64,000 bases of DNA from CAYQQU01 sp964419545. Its GTDB lineage: Bacteria; Bacteroidota; Bacteroidia; Chitinophagales; Saprospiraceae. This document shows positions 17,391 to 26,333 of this stretch, one piece after another. The notes below the pieces were generated by a model. That model ran no database searches. It saw only the letters and a list, made by a program, of their open reading frames with translations, and had not been told where the DNA came from. Location of the stretch: contig CAYQQU010000001.1 of the NCBI GenBank assembly GCA_964419545.1, positions 186,001 to 250,000 on the forward strand, given 5' to 3'. Position 1 is the stretch's first letter, and every line of letters begins with the position of its first letter. The position numbers and the translations under genes were made by a program.

Positions 17391-18896
17391 TCAAGATTTC
17401 AGGGCGCTGCGGTTGATTTTCCCGGTATCGTTTTTCGGCAGCTCCGCCAGGAAGGTCACGTATTTCGGGACCTTAAACTTGGCGAGCCGCTGTTTGCAGT
17501 GCTCGACGAGGTCCGTCTCGGAGGCGGCCGCGCCGGGGTTCAGCACGATGAACGCGCGGCCTACTTCTCCCCACTTCGCGTCGGGGACGCCGATGACGGC
17601 CGCTTCGCTTACCTCCGGGTGTTGAACCAGTATCCTTTCCACCTCGGCGGGATAGACGTTTTCGCCGCCGGAGATGAACATGTTCTTGATGCGGTCTACC
17701 ACGTAGAGGTATCCCTCTTCGTCTCGTTTGACCATATCGCCGGTATAGAACCAGCCGTCGATGATCGACTTGCGGGTCGCTTCCGGGTTCTGCCAGTATC
17801 CGGGCGTCACCATGGGGCCTTTCAGGAGGAGCTCGCCGGCTTCGTTTGGCGGCAGCAGGCTGCCCGCGCCGTCGACGATACGGGTTTGTACGTAGAAGTT
17901 GGGGCGTCCGATGGAGCCTTTTTTGCGGATGGCGTCGTCCTGATGCAAGGAAGTGAGGTTGGGCCCTACTTCCGTCATGCCGTAGCCCTGTCGGATGGGT
18001 ACTGATTTTTCGTGCCATTTTTCGATGAGCGGGATGGGCATGGGTTCGCCTCCCACGATGATGTAGTAGAGGCGGGGAAAAGCCGCCGCTTCGAAGTCCG
18101 GCTCGTCGGCCATCATCTTCAGCATGGTGGGCACGGCCATGAACAGGGTGACTTCTTCTTCCTGCAGCAGCCGGAGAACGGCGGCGGGGTCGAATTTTTT
18201 CATCAGGCAGGTGTAGGCCCCGTGGTGCAGGAAAGGCGTAGTGAGGACGTTCCAGCCTCCGGTATGAAAAGGAGGCATACAATTGACGGTGCGGCTTTCG
18301 GTATTGATGATCAGGCTCATCGCGGTATTGATGCTGTTCCAGAAGAGCATCTTGTGGGTGTAAAGCGCGCCTTTGGGAAAGCCGGTGGTGCCGGAAGTGT
18401 AGAGTATAAAAATGGGATCGTCTTCATCCGGCAGGATGGCCGGATAATTTTCATCCCGGTCGGTTGTAGTCGCCGGATCGCAGAAGCTCGCCAGGGCTTC
18501 TATGCTCCACCGGTGTTCGATACCGGCGTAAGCGGGGGCGCCGTCCAGCAGGGCTTGCAGTTTTTTTTCATTGATGACGAGGCGGGGGGCCGAGTTCTTC
18601 AGCAGGTAATCGATTTCCGGGCTGGCCAGGCGGTAGTTCATCGGGACGAGGACACAGCCCGACTTTTGGGCCGCGGTGAAGAGAATGATGTATTCCAGGC
18701 AGTTTTCGGCCAGCAGGGCGATGCGGTCGCCGCGTCCGAGCCCCAGTTCGCCGGTCAGGTAATGGGCCAGGCGATTGCCCATGCGGTTGAGTTGGTGGTA
18801 AGTAAGCTCCCGGCCGGTCTCGTATTCTTTCACCGCGATCCTGTCGGGGCTGTAAATCGTCCATTTTCCGACCCAGTCGGTAGAAGGTGCTGCCAT
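17391..18896 (-). CDS. acyl-CoA ligase (AMP-forming, ANL superfamily)
   Basis: 501 residues from MAAPSTDWVGKW (ATG 18896); a longer upstream frame lacks family similarity. ANL motifs are present: the P-loop-like A3 ILYTSGTTGFPKGALYTHK, A5 RQGYGMTEVGP, A7 YTGDMVKRDEEGYLYVVDRIKNM, A8 SGGENVYPAEVERIL and the terminal lysine in PKNDTGKINRSALKS. It should activate a fatty or aromatic acid to its acyl-AMP and then acyl-CoA, but the substrate is not deducible. It lies 93 bases downstream of a ketosynthase-III-like gene on the same strand, so the two may act on the same acyl chain. Confidence 0.9.
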   Translation of the reverse strand: MAAPSTDWVGKWTIYSPDRIAVKEYETGRELTYHQLNRMGNRLAHYLTGELGLGRGDRIALLAENCLEYIILFTAAQKSGCVLVPMNYRLASPEIDYLLKNSAPRLVINEKKLQALLDGAPAYAGIEHRWSIEALASFCDPATTTDRDENYPAILPDEDDPIFILYTSGTTGFPKGALYTHKMLFWNSINTAMSLIINTESRTVNCMPPFHTGGWNVLTTPFLHHGAYTCLMKKFDPAAVLRLLQEEEVTLFMAVPTMLKMMADEPDFEAAAFPRLYYIIVGGEPMPIPLIEKWHEKSVPIRQGYGMTEVGPNLTSLHQDDAIRKKGSIGRPNFYVQTRIVDGAGSLLPPNEAGELLLKGPMVTPGYWQNPEATRKSIIDGWFYTGDMVKRDEEGYLYVVDRIKNMFISGGENVYPAEVERILVQHPEVSEAAVIGVPDAKWGEVGRAFIVLNPGAAASETDLVEHCKQRLAKFKVPKYVTFLAELPKNDTGKINRSALKS

Positions 18897-18989
18897 GGTT
18901 AGGGCGTGTTCGGTTTGAAATGAAATGGAATTCGGGCTTGCGATTTTTCTCCCCAAAAGATACGACAAGCGGGCCGTTTTTCAAAAAAA

Positions 18990-19979
18990 TCAAAGGCGAA
19001 CCGCTGCGCCGGCGAAGGCCAGTCCGCCCCCTGAACCGAGCAGGATGAGCAGGTCGCCTTTTTTGATCTTTTCCTTTTCCCAGGCGTCGTTGAGGGCCAT
19101 TGGGATACAAGCCGAGCCGGTATATCCGTAATAGTGCATGACGGTATGCGCCCGGCTGTGGGGAAGGCCGAGCCGGTCGAGGGTTTCGCGGATGCTGTTG
19201 ACGTTAATCTGGGTGATGAAGAACATATCCACCTCCGTTGGCGACAATTGGAGGCGCCGGCAGAGGGTTCGCGTCATTTGTGTCCAGGTATTCGGGTTCA
19301 GTTCGGGGGGAAATTTGCGTACGAACTTCAACTGGTGGTCGTGGGCGGCCAGTGCTTTTTCGTCTACGGGCTGCCGGGCGCCCCCGGCGTAGATGCCCAT
19401 CCAGTCGTGGTATTGGCCCTGCGTGATCAGCTGGGTGGCCAGCACGCCTCGGTCGGGAGCGGAGGCGCCGCCGAGCAATACGGCTCCGGCGCCGTCGGCG
19501 AAGAGGGTCACCGTTTTTTTGTCTTGCCGGTTGAGGTGTTTGCTCATCGCGTAAGCGCCGATGACCAGCACGTACTGGTAATGGTCGTCAGCGCGGATGT
19601 ATTTGGCGCCCAGGTCGAGTGCGGTCACGAATCCGGCGCAGGCGGTATTGATGTCGAATGCGCCGGCGCCCTTGGCGCCCAGCCGGTGCTGTACGATCGA
19701 GGCGGTGGAGGGCGAGACGTATTCGGGAGTATCCGTGGCGACGACGATAAGGTCGAGTTGTTCGGGGCCGACACCGGCGCGGGTCAGGGTCGTGCGGGCG
19801 GCGGCCAGGCACAGGTCGGCGGTGCTTTCATCGTCCGCACACCAGCGGCGCTCGTAGATCTCGACGTTTTCGCGCAGCCAGGTATCGACGTCTTCACCCA
19901 GCAGTTCATTGAAAAATGAATTCGGCACGAGGCGCTCAGGCGCGTAAGCGCCGGCGGCGAGAAGAACGGCATTACGCAT
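18990..19979 (-). CDS. ketosynthase III (FabH-like) protein with altered catalytic triad
   Basis: 329 residues with the thiolase-fold layout of FabH-type enzymes: VVATDTPEYVSPSTASIVQHRLG, the nucleophile region AFDINTACAGF with Cys114, and the C-terminal GSGGGLAFAGAAVRL. The usual HQAN motif (catalytic His) is replaced by Thr256-Gln-Ile-Asn in FFITQINVNSI. The usual GN(T/S) motif (catalytic Asn) reads GYTGSA, placing Tyr286 where Asn is expected. Classical decarboxylative condensation needs both residues, so an acyl-transfer or other non-canonical reaction is more likely (inference). The ligase gene follows on the same strand. A related hairpin repeat lies just upstream of the start. Confidence 0.85.
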   Translation of the reverse strand: MRNAVLLAAGAYAPERLVPNSFFNELLGEDVDTWLRENVEIYERRWCADDESTADLCLAAARTTLTRAGVGPEQLDLIVVATDTPEYVSPSTASIVQHRLGAKGAGAFDINTACAGFVTALDLGAKYIRADDHYQYVLVIGAYAMSKHLNRQDKKTVTLFADGAGAVLLGGASAPDRGVLATQLITQGQYHDWMGIYAGGARQPVDEKALAAHDHQLKFVRKFPPELNPNTWTQMTRTLCRRLQLSPTEVDMFFITQINVNSIRETLDRLGLPHSRAHTVMHYYGYTGSACIPMALNDAWEKEKIKKGDLLILLGSGGGLAFAGAAVRL

Positions 19980-19996
19980 AAAGCGACTGTAAGCTT

Positions 19997-20027
19997 GTTA
20001 ACCCGGATGATGGAAACATCCGGGATA
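19997..20027. repeat. hairpin repeat CCCGGATG/CATCCGGG
   Basis: CCCGGATG (20002-20009) and CATCCGGG (20017-20024) are perfectly complementary with a 7-base loop, inside TTAACCCGGATG...CATCCGGGATAA. It resembles the TTAACCC-ATGAATAAT-CCGGGTTTAA elements near 27000 and 45140, and lies about 20 bases upstream of the ketosynthase-like start. Confidence 0.6.
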
Positions 20028-20062
20028 AAAGGTTTAAAAATGAGAATCGGATTCGGAAGAAA

Positions 20063-20094
20063 ACACCGCTCGCCCCTGAAGGAGCAAGCGGTGT
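20063..20094 (-). terminator. probable terminator after the TonB receptor gene
   Basis: ACACCGCT (20063-20070) pairs with AGCGGTGT (20087-20094), and the stem can extend by three further pairs including one G-T. On the minus strand it starts 17 bases after the receptor stop codon and is followed by TTTCTTCC. Confidence 0.65.
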
Positions 20095-20111
20095 CAGCGA
20101 AAAACGGTCAA

Positions 20112-22676
20112 TTATTTTCTGCCGATCGCCGGCAAGTTGACGCGTAGTTCAGCGGTGTAAATGCCGCGCGTCGGGGCGGCGGCTGTGAACTCCCGCAGTT
20201 CCTGATTGAAGAGGTTGACTGCGGCGATGTTCACCGTAAAGATTTCGTTGATGCGGTATCCCAGGTTGAGATCGATCGTGACGAAACCGCCGAGCGGGCC
20301 GTAGTTGTAGGTGTCGGCGCTGCGGGCGTCTTCGACGATGGGGCGGCCACGGTAGAGGAAGGGCGTGCCGTCGTCCCGCACCAGCGTCTCGGAAGCGATC
20401 TGGAAGCTGGAGAAATAGTTGAACGATTCTACAAAGCGGGCATACACGCCTGCCGAGTATTTCGAGTCGCTGTAGTTGAGGCCGAGGCCGCCTTTGTGGT
20501 TGGGCGAGTTGACCAGAATATCCAGGAAGTTCACTTCGCCGTCATTGTTGAAGTCGTTGTTTTCCAGGTCGTCTTCGTCAACCGACCAGTCGAAATACGA
20601 ATAGTTGGCGATGACGCTGAATTGCGGGGTGAAATAATAGGTAGCCGAGAGGTCGACCCCGTAGGTGTTCACCTGGCCGAAGTTGACGTAAGAAGCTACC
20701 AATCCGCCCAGGGCGTCGAAGCCCGACTGGATCTGGTCAATCGGCACATCTCCCCACTGGGTGGCTACGCCGAGCACGGTGAGGGGGCTGAGGAAGTCTT
20801 CCGAGATATTATAGAAAGCGTTGGCGTCGATGAAGAGTTTGTCGGGCATCAATTGGCCGCGGTAGCCCAGCTCGAAGGTCTGCAGTTTTTCGACTTTCTG
20901 TTGTTCTATTTCCCGGGTTCCGGTAACGTTGCCTTCCGCGTCGGTGGTCAGTACGGTAAAGCCGTTGGCGTTGCCGAGGATGAGGCCGTTGAAGAGGCTG
21001 CCGAACATATTGAGGATGGTCGGTGCGGCGATGCCCTGTCCGTAGGTCAGGCGCCAGGTACCCAGGTCGCCCACACGCAGCAGGCCGAATTTGGGGACGA
21101 AGTTGGTCCCGTACACCTGGTGGTCGTCGATTCGGGCGGCGGCCAGCGCTTTGAAGCCCCTGGGGAAGTTGTAAGTCAGGTGGGCGTAGCCACCGACCTG
21201 ATTGACCACGATATCGCCGTCCTGGAAAAAGTCGTTAGCTTGGCGTTCGAGCAGGTAAGTGCCCTGGCTGTTGGCCCGGTCTTGCTGCCATTGGGCGCCT
21301 AAGATGACCTCGAGATTGCCGAAGTTGTTGAAATACTGGGCTTCGGCGTTCCAGCGTTTGGAAGCGTCTTTGAACAGGGCGCCGGTGGAGAACGACTGTT
21401 CCCCGCGGGCTTCCTCATCGCTCAGTCCCAGCAGGTCGATACCGGTATAGTAGGCTTTGGTGCGCTCGTCGATCGCGTAGGTGTCGTCGGTCTGGCTGTC
21501 GGTATAATAGGCTTGTACGAAGAAGTTCTTGTAATCGAGTCGCAATTGTCCGTAAAAGATCTGCCAGTCGATGATCTGGTTGCGGCCCACGTTGGTGGGG
21601 GAGAGGTAGTTGCTGTTGGAATAGCCACCGTTGAGGATGATGTCAAAATCTTCAATGGGCGTGAAGTACAGGGCGCCTTCCAGGCGGGTGAAATCGACGC
21701 CGTTGTCCAGTTCGAGCTCGTTGTAGCCTTCGGCGATGCCGTCGGGGCCTTCATATTCCGGGGTGCCCCGCAAGTTGCCTTTGGCGTCGAGGCGATCGAT
21801 GAACACGGAATCGGACCATTCGAATTCGGTTGCGGCCGTGTATTCACCCATCACTTTGAATGCAAATTTATCGCTGAGCACTTGCGCGTGGCGGGCCCGC
21901 AACGAATACAGCGGGTCGCCGTCGCCGCTGACGCCGCCGTTGACAGTAAACATAGTGCCTTCTGAGGTGCGCGGGTCTTTGGTGATGGTGTTGAGCAGGC
22001 CGTTATGTGCGTTCGGGCCATATAAGGTAGCGTTGGGGCCGAGGATGACTTCCACCCGTTCAATATCTTCCTTGATGGTAGTATTGAGCGGACCGAAAGG
22101 CAGGCCGGTGGCGACCAGGGTGGAGAAGCGTCCGTCGGTAACCTGCAGGTTTTTGGCGTTGAAGTTGGAGTTGAAGCCCCGGATGTTAAACGCCGGCGTA
22201 GCGATACCCGCCCGGAAATATTCGATCCCCTTTTGACGGGCGATCAGTTCGGCGGGGTTGCCTGCGTATTCCAGGATTTCGCGTTCAAAGATCGTCTCGA
22301 TGGTGGCAGGGCTCTCGGTGAGCTTTTCCGGCCTTTTGGAGCCGGAGACCACGACTTCGTTGCCGAAGATGCCGCTGGCTTCCAGGGCAAAGTCTTCTGT
22401 TATCGTCTCGCCTTCACCGACCGTGACTTCTCTGGAAATGCTTTCGTATCCGACGAAAGTTACGTCGAGGGTCATCGTGCCGGCATTGACGGCGAGGGTG
22501 TACGTGCCGTCGTATTCGCTGACGGTTCCCACATAAGTATCTCCGATGAGTACGTTGGCGCCGATGAGCGGCTCGCCCGTATCGGCGTCCGTGATCGTTC
22601 CGGTAATCGTCCCACGCTGGGCCCAGGCGCAGGTGGTCAGCAATAAAAAGGTTAGTAAGTGAAAGGTTTTTTTCAT
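20112..22676 (-). CDS. TonB-dependent outer-membrane receptor
   Basis: 854 residues. A signal peptide (MKKTFHLLTFLLLTTCAWAQ) is followed by a carboxypeptidase-regulatory-like domain (GTITGTITDADTGEPLIGANVLIGDT) of the kind found in SusC/FecA-like receptors of Bacteroidota. The plug domain (NEVVVSGSKRPEKLTESPATIE ... RVEVILGPNATLYGPNAHNGLLN) and a 22-strand-type barrel follow, ending in the strand IYTAELRVNLPAIGRK. No SusD partner gene is adjacent, so it is probably a siderophore/vitamin-type or single-component receptor rather than a SusCD pair. The ligand is unknown. A strong small hairpin lies in its upstream region. Confidence 0.93.
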   Translation of the reverse strand: MKKTFHLLTFLLLTTCAWAQRGTITGTITDADTGEPLIGANVLIGDTYVGTVSEYDGTYTLAVNAGTMTLDVTFVGYESISREVTVGEGETITEDFALEASGIFGNEVVVSGSKRPEKLTESPATIETIFEREILEYAGNPAELIARQKGIEYFRAGIATPAFNIRGFNSNFNAKNLQVTDGRFSTLVATGLPFGPLNTTIKEDIERVEVILGPNATLYGPNAHNGLLNTITKDPRTSEGTMFTVNGGVSGDGDPLYSLRARHAQVLSDKFAFKVMGEYTAATEFEWSDSVFIDRLDAKGNLRGTPEYEGPDGIAEGYNELELDNGVDFTRLEGALYFTPIEDFDIILNGGYSNSNYLSPTNVGRNQIIDWQIFYGQLRLDYKNFFVQAYYTDSQTDDTYAIDERTKAYYTGIDLLGLSDEEARGEQSFSTGALFKDASKRWNAEAQYFNNFGNLEVILGAQWQQDRANSQGTYLLERQANDFFQDGDIVVNQVGGYAHLTYNFPRGFKALAAARIDDHQVYGTNFVPKFGLLRVGDLGTWRLTYGQGIAAPTILNMFGSLFNGLILGNANGFTVLTTDAEGNVTGTREIEQQKVEKLQTFELGYRGQLMPDKLFIDANAFYNISEDFLSPLTVLGVATQWGDVPIDQIQSGFDALGGLVASYVNFGQVNTYGVDLSATYYFTPQFSVIANYSYFDWSVDEDDLENNDFNNDGEVNFLDILVNSPNHKGGLGLNYSDSKYSAGVYARFVESFNYFSSFQIASETLVRDDGTPFLYRGRPIVEDARSADTYNYGPLGGFVTIDLNLGYRINEIFTVNIAAVNLFNQELREFTAAAPTRGIYTAELRVNLPAIGRK

Positions 22677-22717
22677 GGCTTAAGTGTTTTACTGGAATAA
22701 TTGGCTGTGGCTATTTT

Positions 22718-22736
22718 AGATATTAAAATAATATCT
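22718..22736. promoter_or_regulatory. perfect 8-bp inverted repeat upstream of the TonB receptor
   Basis: AGATATTA-AAA-TAATATCT, stem 22718-22725 with 22729-22736, is centred about 50 bases before the receptor start. Its position suits a repressor operator or a 5'-leader hairpin. No regulator is identifiable from sequence. Confidence 0.4.
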
Positions 22737-22979
22737 TATCCTGCTGCTTTTTTTAAAGGTTAAATTTGGTTTTGTAAATGTAGTGATTGCTCCTGCCTCA
22801 CCGAAGTCGCCTATGAAAAATAAGGCCCTGACCGGAATGGCCTGATTAGATTAGGATTTGGTTTATCTAATTGGTTATCAATTATTTGGATTTATTTTAA
22901 GCTAGGGTTGACCGATTGATCCGCAGCGCCGCAATTTGTAAGAAAATTGTAAAATTGATCCGCATCTGCCATTCGTCAT

Positions 22980-23009
22980 TTGACCATTTTGGAAGAACTA
23001 AAATCTTTG
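22980..23009 (+). promoter_or_regulatory. candidate promoter of the 49-residue gene
   Basis: TTG (22980-22982), a 19-base spacer, then AATCTTTG (23002-23009), which differs from TAnnTTTG at one position. Transcription would start about 40 bases before the ATG at 23056. Confidence 0.45.
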
Positions 23010-23055
23010 CATCGTTTTTATCGTTATTTAGATTAATTAAAAATTCGCAAGAAAA

Positions 23056-23205
23056 ATGAATTCGAAAAAAAACCGTGGTAACCTTGCCGGTGCTTCCCTG
23101 GTGCTTCCTTTTCCCCTGCCTATGGCCGAACAGAAATCGGGTAAGAAGAAATGCTGTAAGAAGTACAAGAAAGGCAAACGCTGTAAAAAGTGTCCGAATA
23201 GATAG
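23056..23205 (+). CDS. small Cys/Lys-rich conserved-type protein (49 aa)
   Basis: An ATG at 23056 opens a 50-codon frame ending in TAG at 23205. After an uncharged middle (NLAGASLVLPFPLPMAEQ), the product ends in a strongly basic tail with four cysteines (KKKCCKKYKKGKRCKKCPNR). I recall similar short proteins with KKCCKKYKKGKRCKKCP tails in Bacteroidota, so it is probably real rather than chance. The CC...C..C pattern among lysines could bind metal or nucleic acid, but this is inference. It has a plausible promoter upstream and lies about 120 bases before topA on the same strand, although topA has its own promoter box. Confidence 0.65.
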   Translation: MNSKKNRGNLAGASLVLPFPLPMAEQKSGKKKCCKKYKKGKRCKKCPNR

Positions 23206-23266
23206 GAGAATTGGTCAATCGTGTTCACAAAAAATTGATATCGCCCCAAACAAATCCCGAAATTTA

Positions 23267-23274
23267 TACATTTG
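23267..23274 (+). promoter_or_regulatory. candidate topA -7 box
   Basis: TACATTTG is an exact TAnnTTTG match. It would start transcription near 23281, about 50 bases before the topA ATG at 23330. No TTG lies at the usual distance upstream, so the call rests on the -7 box alone. Confidence 0.45.
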
Positions 23275-23329
23275 TACTTTTGGAGGATAAATTGTTCCTC
23301 CGCCTGAAGTGCAAAATTTTGGATTCCTT

Positions 23330-25930
23330 ATGCCAAAGAACCTGTTGATCGTCGAGTCGCCTGCCAAAGCGAAAACGATTGAAAAAATTCTAGGACAAGA
23401 TTATACCGTTAAGTCTAGTTTCGGCCACGTTCGCGACCTCGACAAGAAAGAAGGGGCAGTGGACGTCGAAAATGATTTTGCGCCGAAGTACGTCGTTTCT
23501 CCCGACAAAAAGAAAGTCGTCAAAGAGCTGAAAGACTGGGTGAAGAAGGTAGACGAGGTATGGCTGGCGACGGACGAAGACCGCGAAGGGGAAGCGATCT
23601 CCTGGCATTTGTGCCGGGTGCTGGGGCTCGACGAACAGCAGACCAAGCGCATCGTTTTCCGGGAAATCACCAAACCCGCCATCCAGAAAGCCATCCAGAA
23701 TCCCCGAACGGTAGACATCAACCTGGTGAACGCCCAGCAGGCGCGCCGGGTTCTGGACCGCCTGGTCGGTTACGAGCTCTCGGGGATACTCTGGCGCAAG
23801 ATCCGGGGCAAGCTCTCGGCCGGCCGGGTGCAGTCGGTCGCCGTCAAGCTCATCGTCGAGCGGGAGCGCGAGATCATCAATTTTAAGCCGACGCCCTTTT
23901 TTCGGGTCAACGCTTTGTTCATCGTCACCAATGAACAGGGTAAGCAGGTGAGCCTGAAAGCAGAATCGCCCACCCGCTTCGATTCCGAGGCCAATGCCCG
24001 GGCTTTTCTGGAGAATTGCGCCTCCGCCGGTTTCTCGATCGACGATATTCAGGTAAAACCGATCAAGCGCAAGCCTACCGCGCCTTTTACGACTTCGACC
24101 TTGCAGCAGGAGGCCAGCCGCAAGCTCAACTTTTCGGTCAGCCGCACCATGTCAGTCGCTCAGCGACTTTACGAACAAGGTCTGATCACCTACATGCGTA
24201 CCGACTCCATCAACCTCAGCGAAGTGGCGCTGCAGAGCATCGCTCAGGAAATCGAAAAGCAATACGGCGCCAACTACGTTCAAACGCGGCGCTACAAAAG
24301 CAAATCCAATTCCGCACAGGAAGCACACGAAGCCATTCGGCCTACGTATATCGAACGCCATTCGGTATCGGCCAATCGCGACGAACAGCGTCTGTACGAC
24401 CTGATCTGGAAACGGACCATCGCCTCCCAGATGGCCGAGGCGATTCTAGAAAAAACCACCGTAAAGATCGGTATCTCCACCATCCCCGACGCTTACCTGA
24501 AAGCTGAGGGCGAAGTGCTTAAGTTCGACGGCTTTCTCAAAGTCTATCTCGAATCGACCGACGACGAGGACGAGGAAGAAGCAAAGGGTATGCTCCCCCC
24601 CCTGAAAGTGGGGCAAGAGCTGAAACTCGACGCCATGACCGCCACCCAGCGATTCACCCGCCCGCCGGCGCGGTACACGGAAGCCGGGCTGGTCAAAAAG
24701 CTGGAGGAACTGGGTATCGGACGCCCCTCCACCTATGCCCCGACCATCAGTAAGATCATGGAGGAAGGACGAGGGTACGTCGTCAAAGAAACCCGGGAAG
24801 GGGAAGAACGAAAGTACGAAGTACTGATGCTCAAAGGAGGCCGGATCACCCAGAAGACGGAGACGGAAATGACCGGCGCAGTGAAAAACCGGCTGTTTCC
24901 CACCGAGATGGGCATCACGGTCAGTGATTTTCTGGACCAGCATTTTCAGGGGATCATGGACTACCAGTTCACGGCCGAGATCGAAAAGCAATTCGACAAT
25001 ATCGCCACCGGCAGCGAAGAATGGACCCAGATGCTCAAATCCTTTTACGGTCCTTTTCACCAAACGGTGGAACACACCATGGAAAACGCCGAGCGCCCCA
25101 CCCGGGAACGCATCCTGGGCAAAGATCCCGAAACGGGGCGCACTTTGCTAACGCGGATGACCCGCCTGGGACCGGTGGTGCAAATCGGCGCGCCCGACGA
25201 GCTGGAAGAAGGCGAAAAACCCAAATACGCCAACCTGCGCCCCGGTCAGCGGGTGGAGACCATCGAATACGACGAGGCCATGCGCCTGTTCGCCCTACCG
25301 AAAACCCTGGGCGAATACGAAGGCAAAGAGGTGGTGGTCGGCGTCGGGCGTTACGGCCCCTACGTGCGGTTCGGCGATAAATTCATCTCCCTCGCCAAAG
25401 GCGAAGATCCGCTCTCCGTCGATATGGAGCGCGCCCGCGAACTGATCGTGCAAAAACAAAAGGAGGACGCCCCGGTGGGTACTTACAAAGGCCTGCCGAT
25501 CCAACAGGGAAAAGGTCGTTTCGGGCCGTTCCTGAAGTGGAACGGAATGTTCGTCAACATTCCCCGCAAGATCAATCCGCAAACGATTACGCCCGAACAG
25601 ATGTACGAGCTCATCGAGAAAAAAGTGGAAAAAGAAGCCAATCGCTACATCCACCAGTGGCCCGAGGAAAATATTTCGGTGGAAAACGGCCGCTGGGGAC
25701 CGTTTATCCGGTTCAAAAAACACAAGATCAACTTCCCTCGTAAAGAGGACAACCAACGCATTACAGCCGAAGAAGCGAAAGAGTATACGCTGGAAGACGT
25801 CAAATCGCTTATTTTGGCGGAAGTCCCGGACGCCTTCGGCAAGAAGAAAGCGACGAAAAGCAAAGCCAAGTCGGCTAAAAACGACAAAAGCAAGACCACG
25901 AAGAAAACGACCAAAAAGAAAAAGGCATAA
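23330..25930 (+). CDS. topA: DNA topoisomerase I
   Basis: Type IA topoisomerase relaxing negative supercoils. I start it at MPKNLLIVESPAKAKTIEKIL (23330), the family N-terminus, and not at the in-frame ATG seven codons earlier. Toprim acidic residues lie in VWLATDEDREGEAISWHL, and the nucleophilic Tyr288 in GLITYMRTDSINLS. GIGRPSTYAPTISKIMEEGRGYV is also diagnostic. Instead of C-terminal zinc fingers there are several glycine-rich TopoI C-terminal repeats (VGVGRYGPYVRFGDKFISL; QGKGRFGPFLKWNGMFVNI; ENGRWGPFIRF), then a lysine-rich tail of about 30 residues (KKATKSKAKSAKNDKSKTTK) likely to bind DNA. The length of 866 residues fits the family. A DUF3467 gene follows after 11 bases. Confidence 0.97.
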   Translation: MPKNLLIVESPAKAKTIEKILGQDYTVKSSFGHVRDLDKKEGAVDVENDFAPKYVVSPDKKKVVKELKDWVKKVDEVWLATDEDREGEAISWHLCRVLGLDEQQTKRIVFREITKPAIQKAIQNPRTVDINLVNAQQARRVLDRLVGYELSGILWRKIRGKLSAGRVQSVAVKLIVEREREIINFKPTPFFRVNALFIVTNEQGKQVSLKAESPTRFDSEANARAFLENCASAGFSIDDIQVKPIKRKPTAPFTTSTLQQEASRKLNFSVSRTMSVAQRLYEQGLITYMRTDSINLSEVALQSIAQEIEKQYGANYVQTRRYKSKSNSAQEAHEAIRPTYIERHSVSANRDEQRLYDLIWKRTIASQMAEAILEKTTVKIGISTIPDAYLKAEGEVLKFDGFLKVYLESTDDEDEEEAKGMLPPLKVGQELKLDAMTATQRFTRPPARYTEAGLVKKLEELGIGRPSTYAPTISKIMEEGRGYVVKETREGEERKYEVLMLKGGRITQKTETEMTGAVKNRLFPTEMGITVSDFLDQHFQGIMDYQFTAEIEKQFDNIATGSEEWTQMLKSFYGPFHQTVEHTMENAERPTRERILGKDPETGRTLLTRMTRLGPVVQIGAPDELEEGEKPKYANLRPGQRVETIEYDEAMRLFALPKTLGEYEGKEVVVGVGRYGPYVRFGDKFISLAKGEDPLSVDMERARELIVQKQKEDAPVGTYKGLPIQQGKGRFGPFLKWNGMFVNIPRKINPQTITPEQMYELIEKKVEKEANRYIHQWPEENISVENGRWGPFIRFKKHKINFPRKEDNQRITAEEAKEYTLEDVKSLILAEVPDAFGKKKATKSKAKSAKNDKSKTTKKTTKKKKA

Positions 25931-25941
25931 AAATCATCACC

Positions 25942-26256
25942 ATGGCAGACAGCAAGAAAGGCAATCAGATCAGTATAGACCTCCCCGAAGAAGTAGCGGA
26001 AGGCGTTTATTCCAATCTGGCCATCATCTCCCACTCCAATTTCGAATTCATCCTCGACTTCATCCGCATGGTGCCCAATGTGCCCAAAGCCAAAGTGAAG
26101 TCGCGGGTGATCCTCACGCCTCCGCACGCCAAGCGGCTGATGCGGGCCCTGGCCGACAATATCCGGCGCTACGAGGCCCAGTACGGACAGATTGACGAGC
26201 CCGACCCGCAGAACCTGCCGCCGATGAATTTCAGCACGCCCAAAGCGCAGGCCTGA
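25942..26256 (+). CDS. DUF3467 family protein
   Basis: This 104-residue protein matches the DUF3467 pattern: ISIDLPEEVAEGVYSNLAIISHSNFEFILDFIRMVP, then AKVKSRVILTPPHAKRLMRALADNIRRYE. The function of the family is not known to me. The fold has been compared with small beta-rich proteins, and many relatives sit beside housekeeping genes. It starts 11 bases after topA and is probably co-transcribed. No signal peptide, so it is cytoplasmic. The C-terminal tail PPMNFSTPKAQA is low-complexity and probably disordered. Confidence 0.85.
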   Translation: MADSKKGNQISIDLPEEVAEGVYSNLAIISHSNFEFILDFIRMVPNVPKAKVKSRVILTPPHAKRLMRALADNIRRYEAQYGQIDEPDPQNLPPMNFSTPKAQA

Positions 26257-26333
26257 TCATTTGACACAGGAAATTTGACCCGCAATTCGTTTCCACTCCG
26301 TAAACTTTCTATTTTAGTGAAAATTAATAACGG

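Larger units (their letters stand above)
22677..23055. other. AT-rich intergenic region between divergent genes
   Basis: These 379 bases separate the TonB receptor (minus) from a small plus-strand gene. No coding frame is credible. It contains the hairpin at 22718-22736 and a plus-strand promoter candidate at 22980-23009. No exact minus-strand TAnnTTTG box was found for the receptor. Confidence 0.5.
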
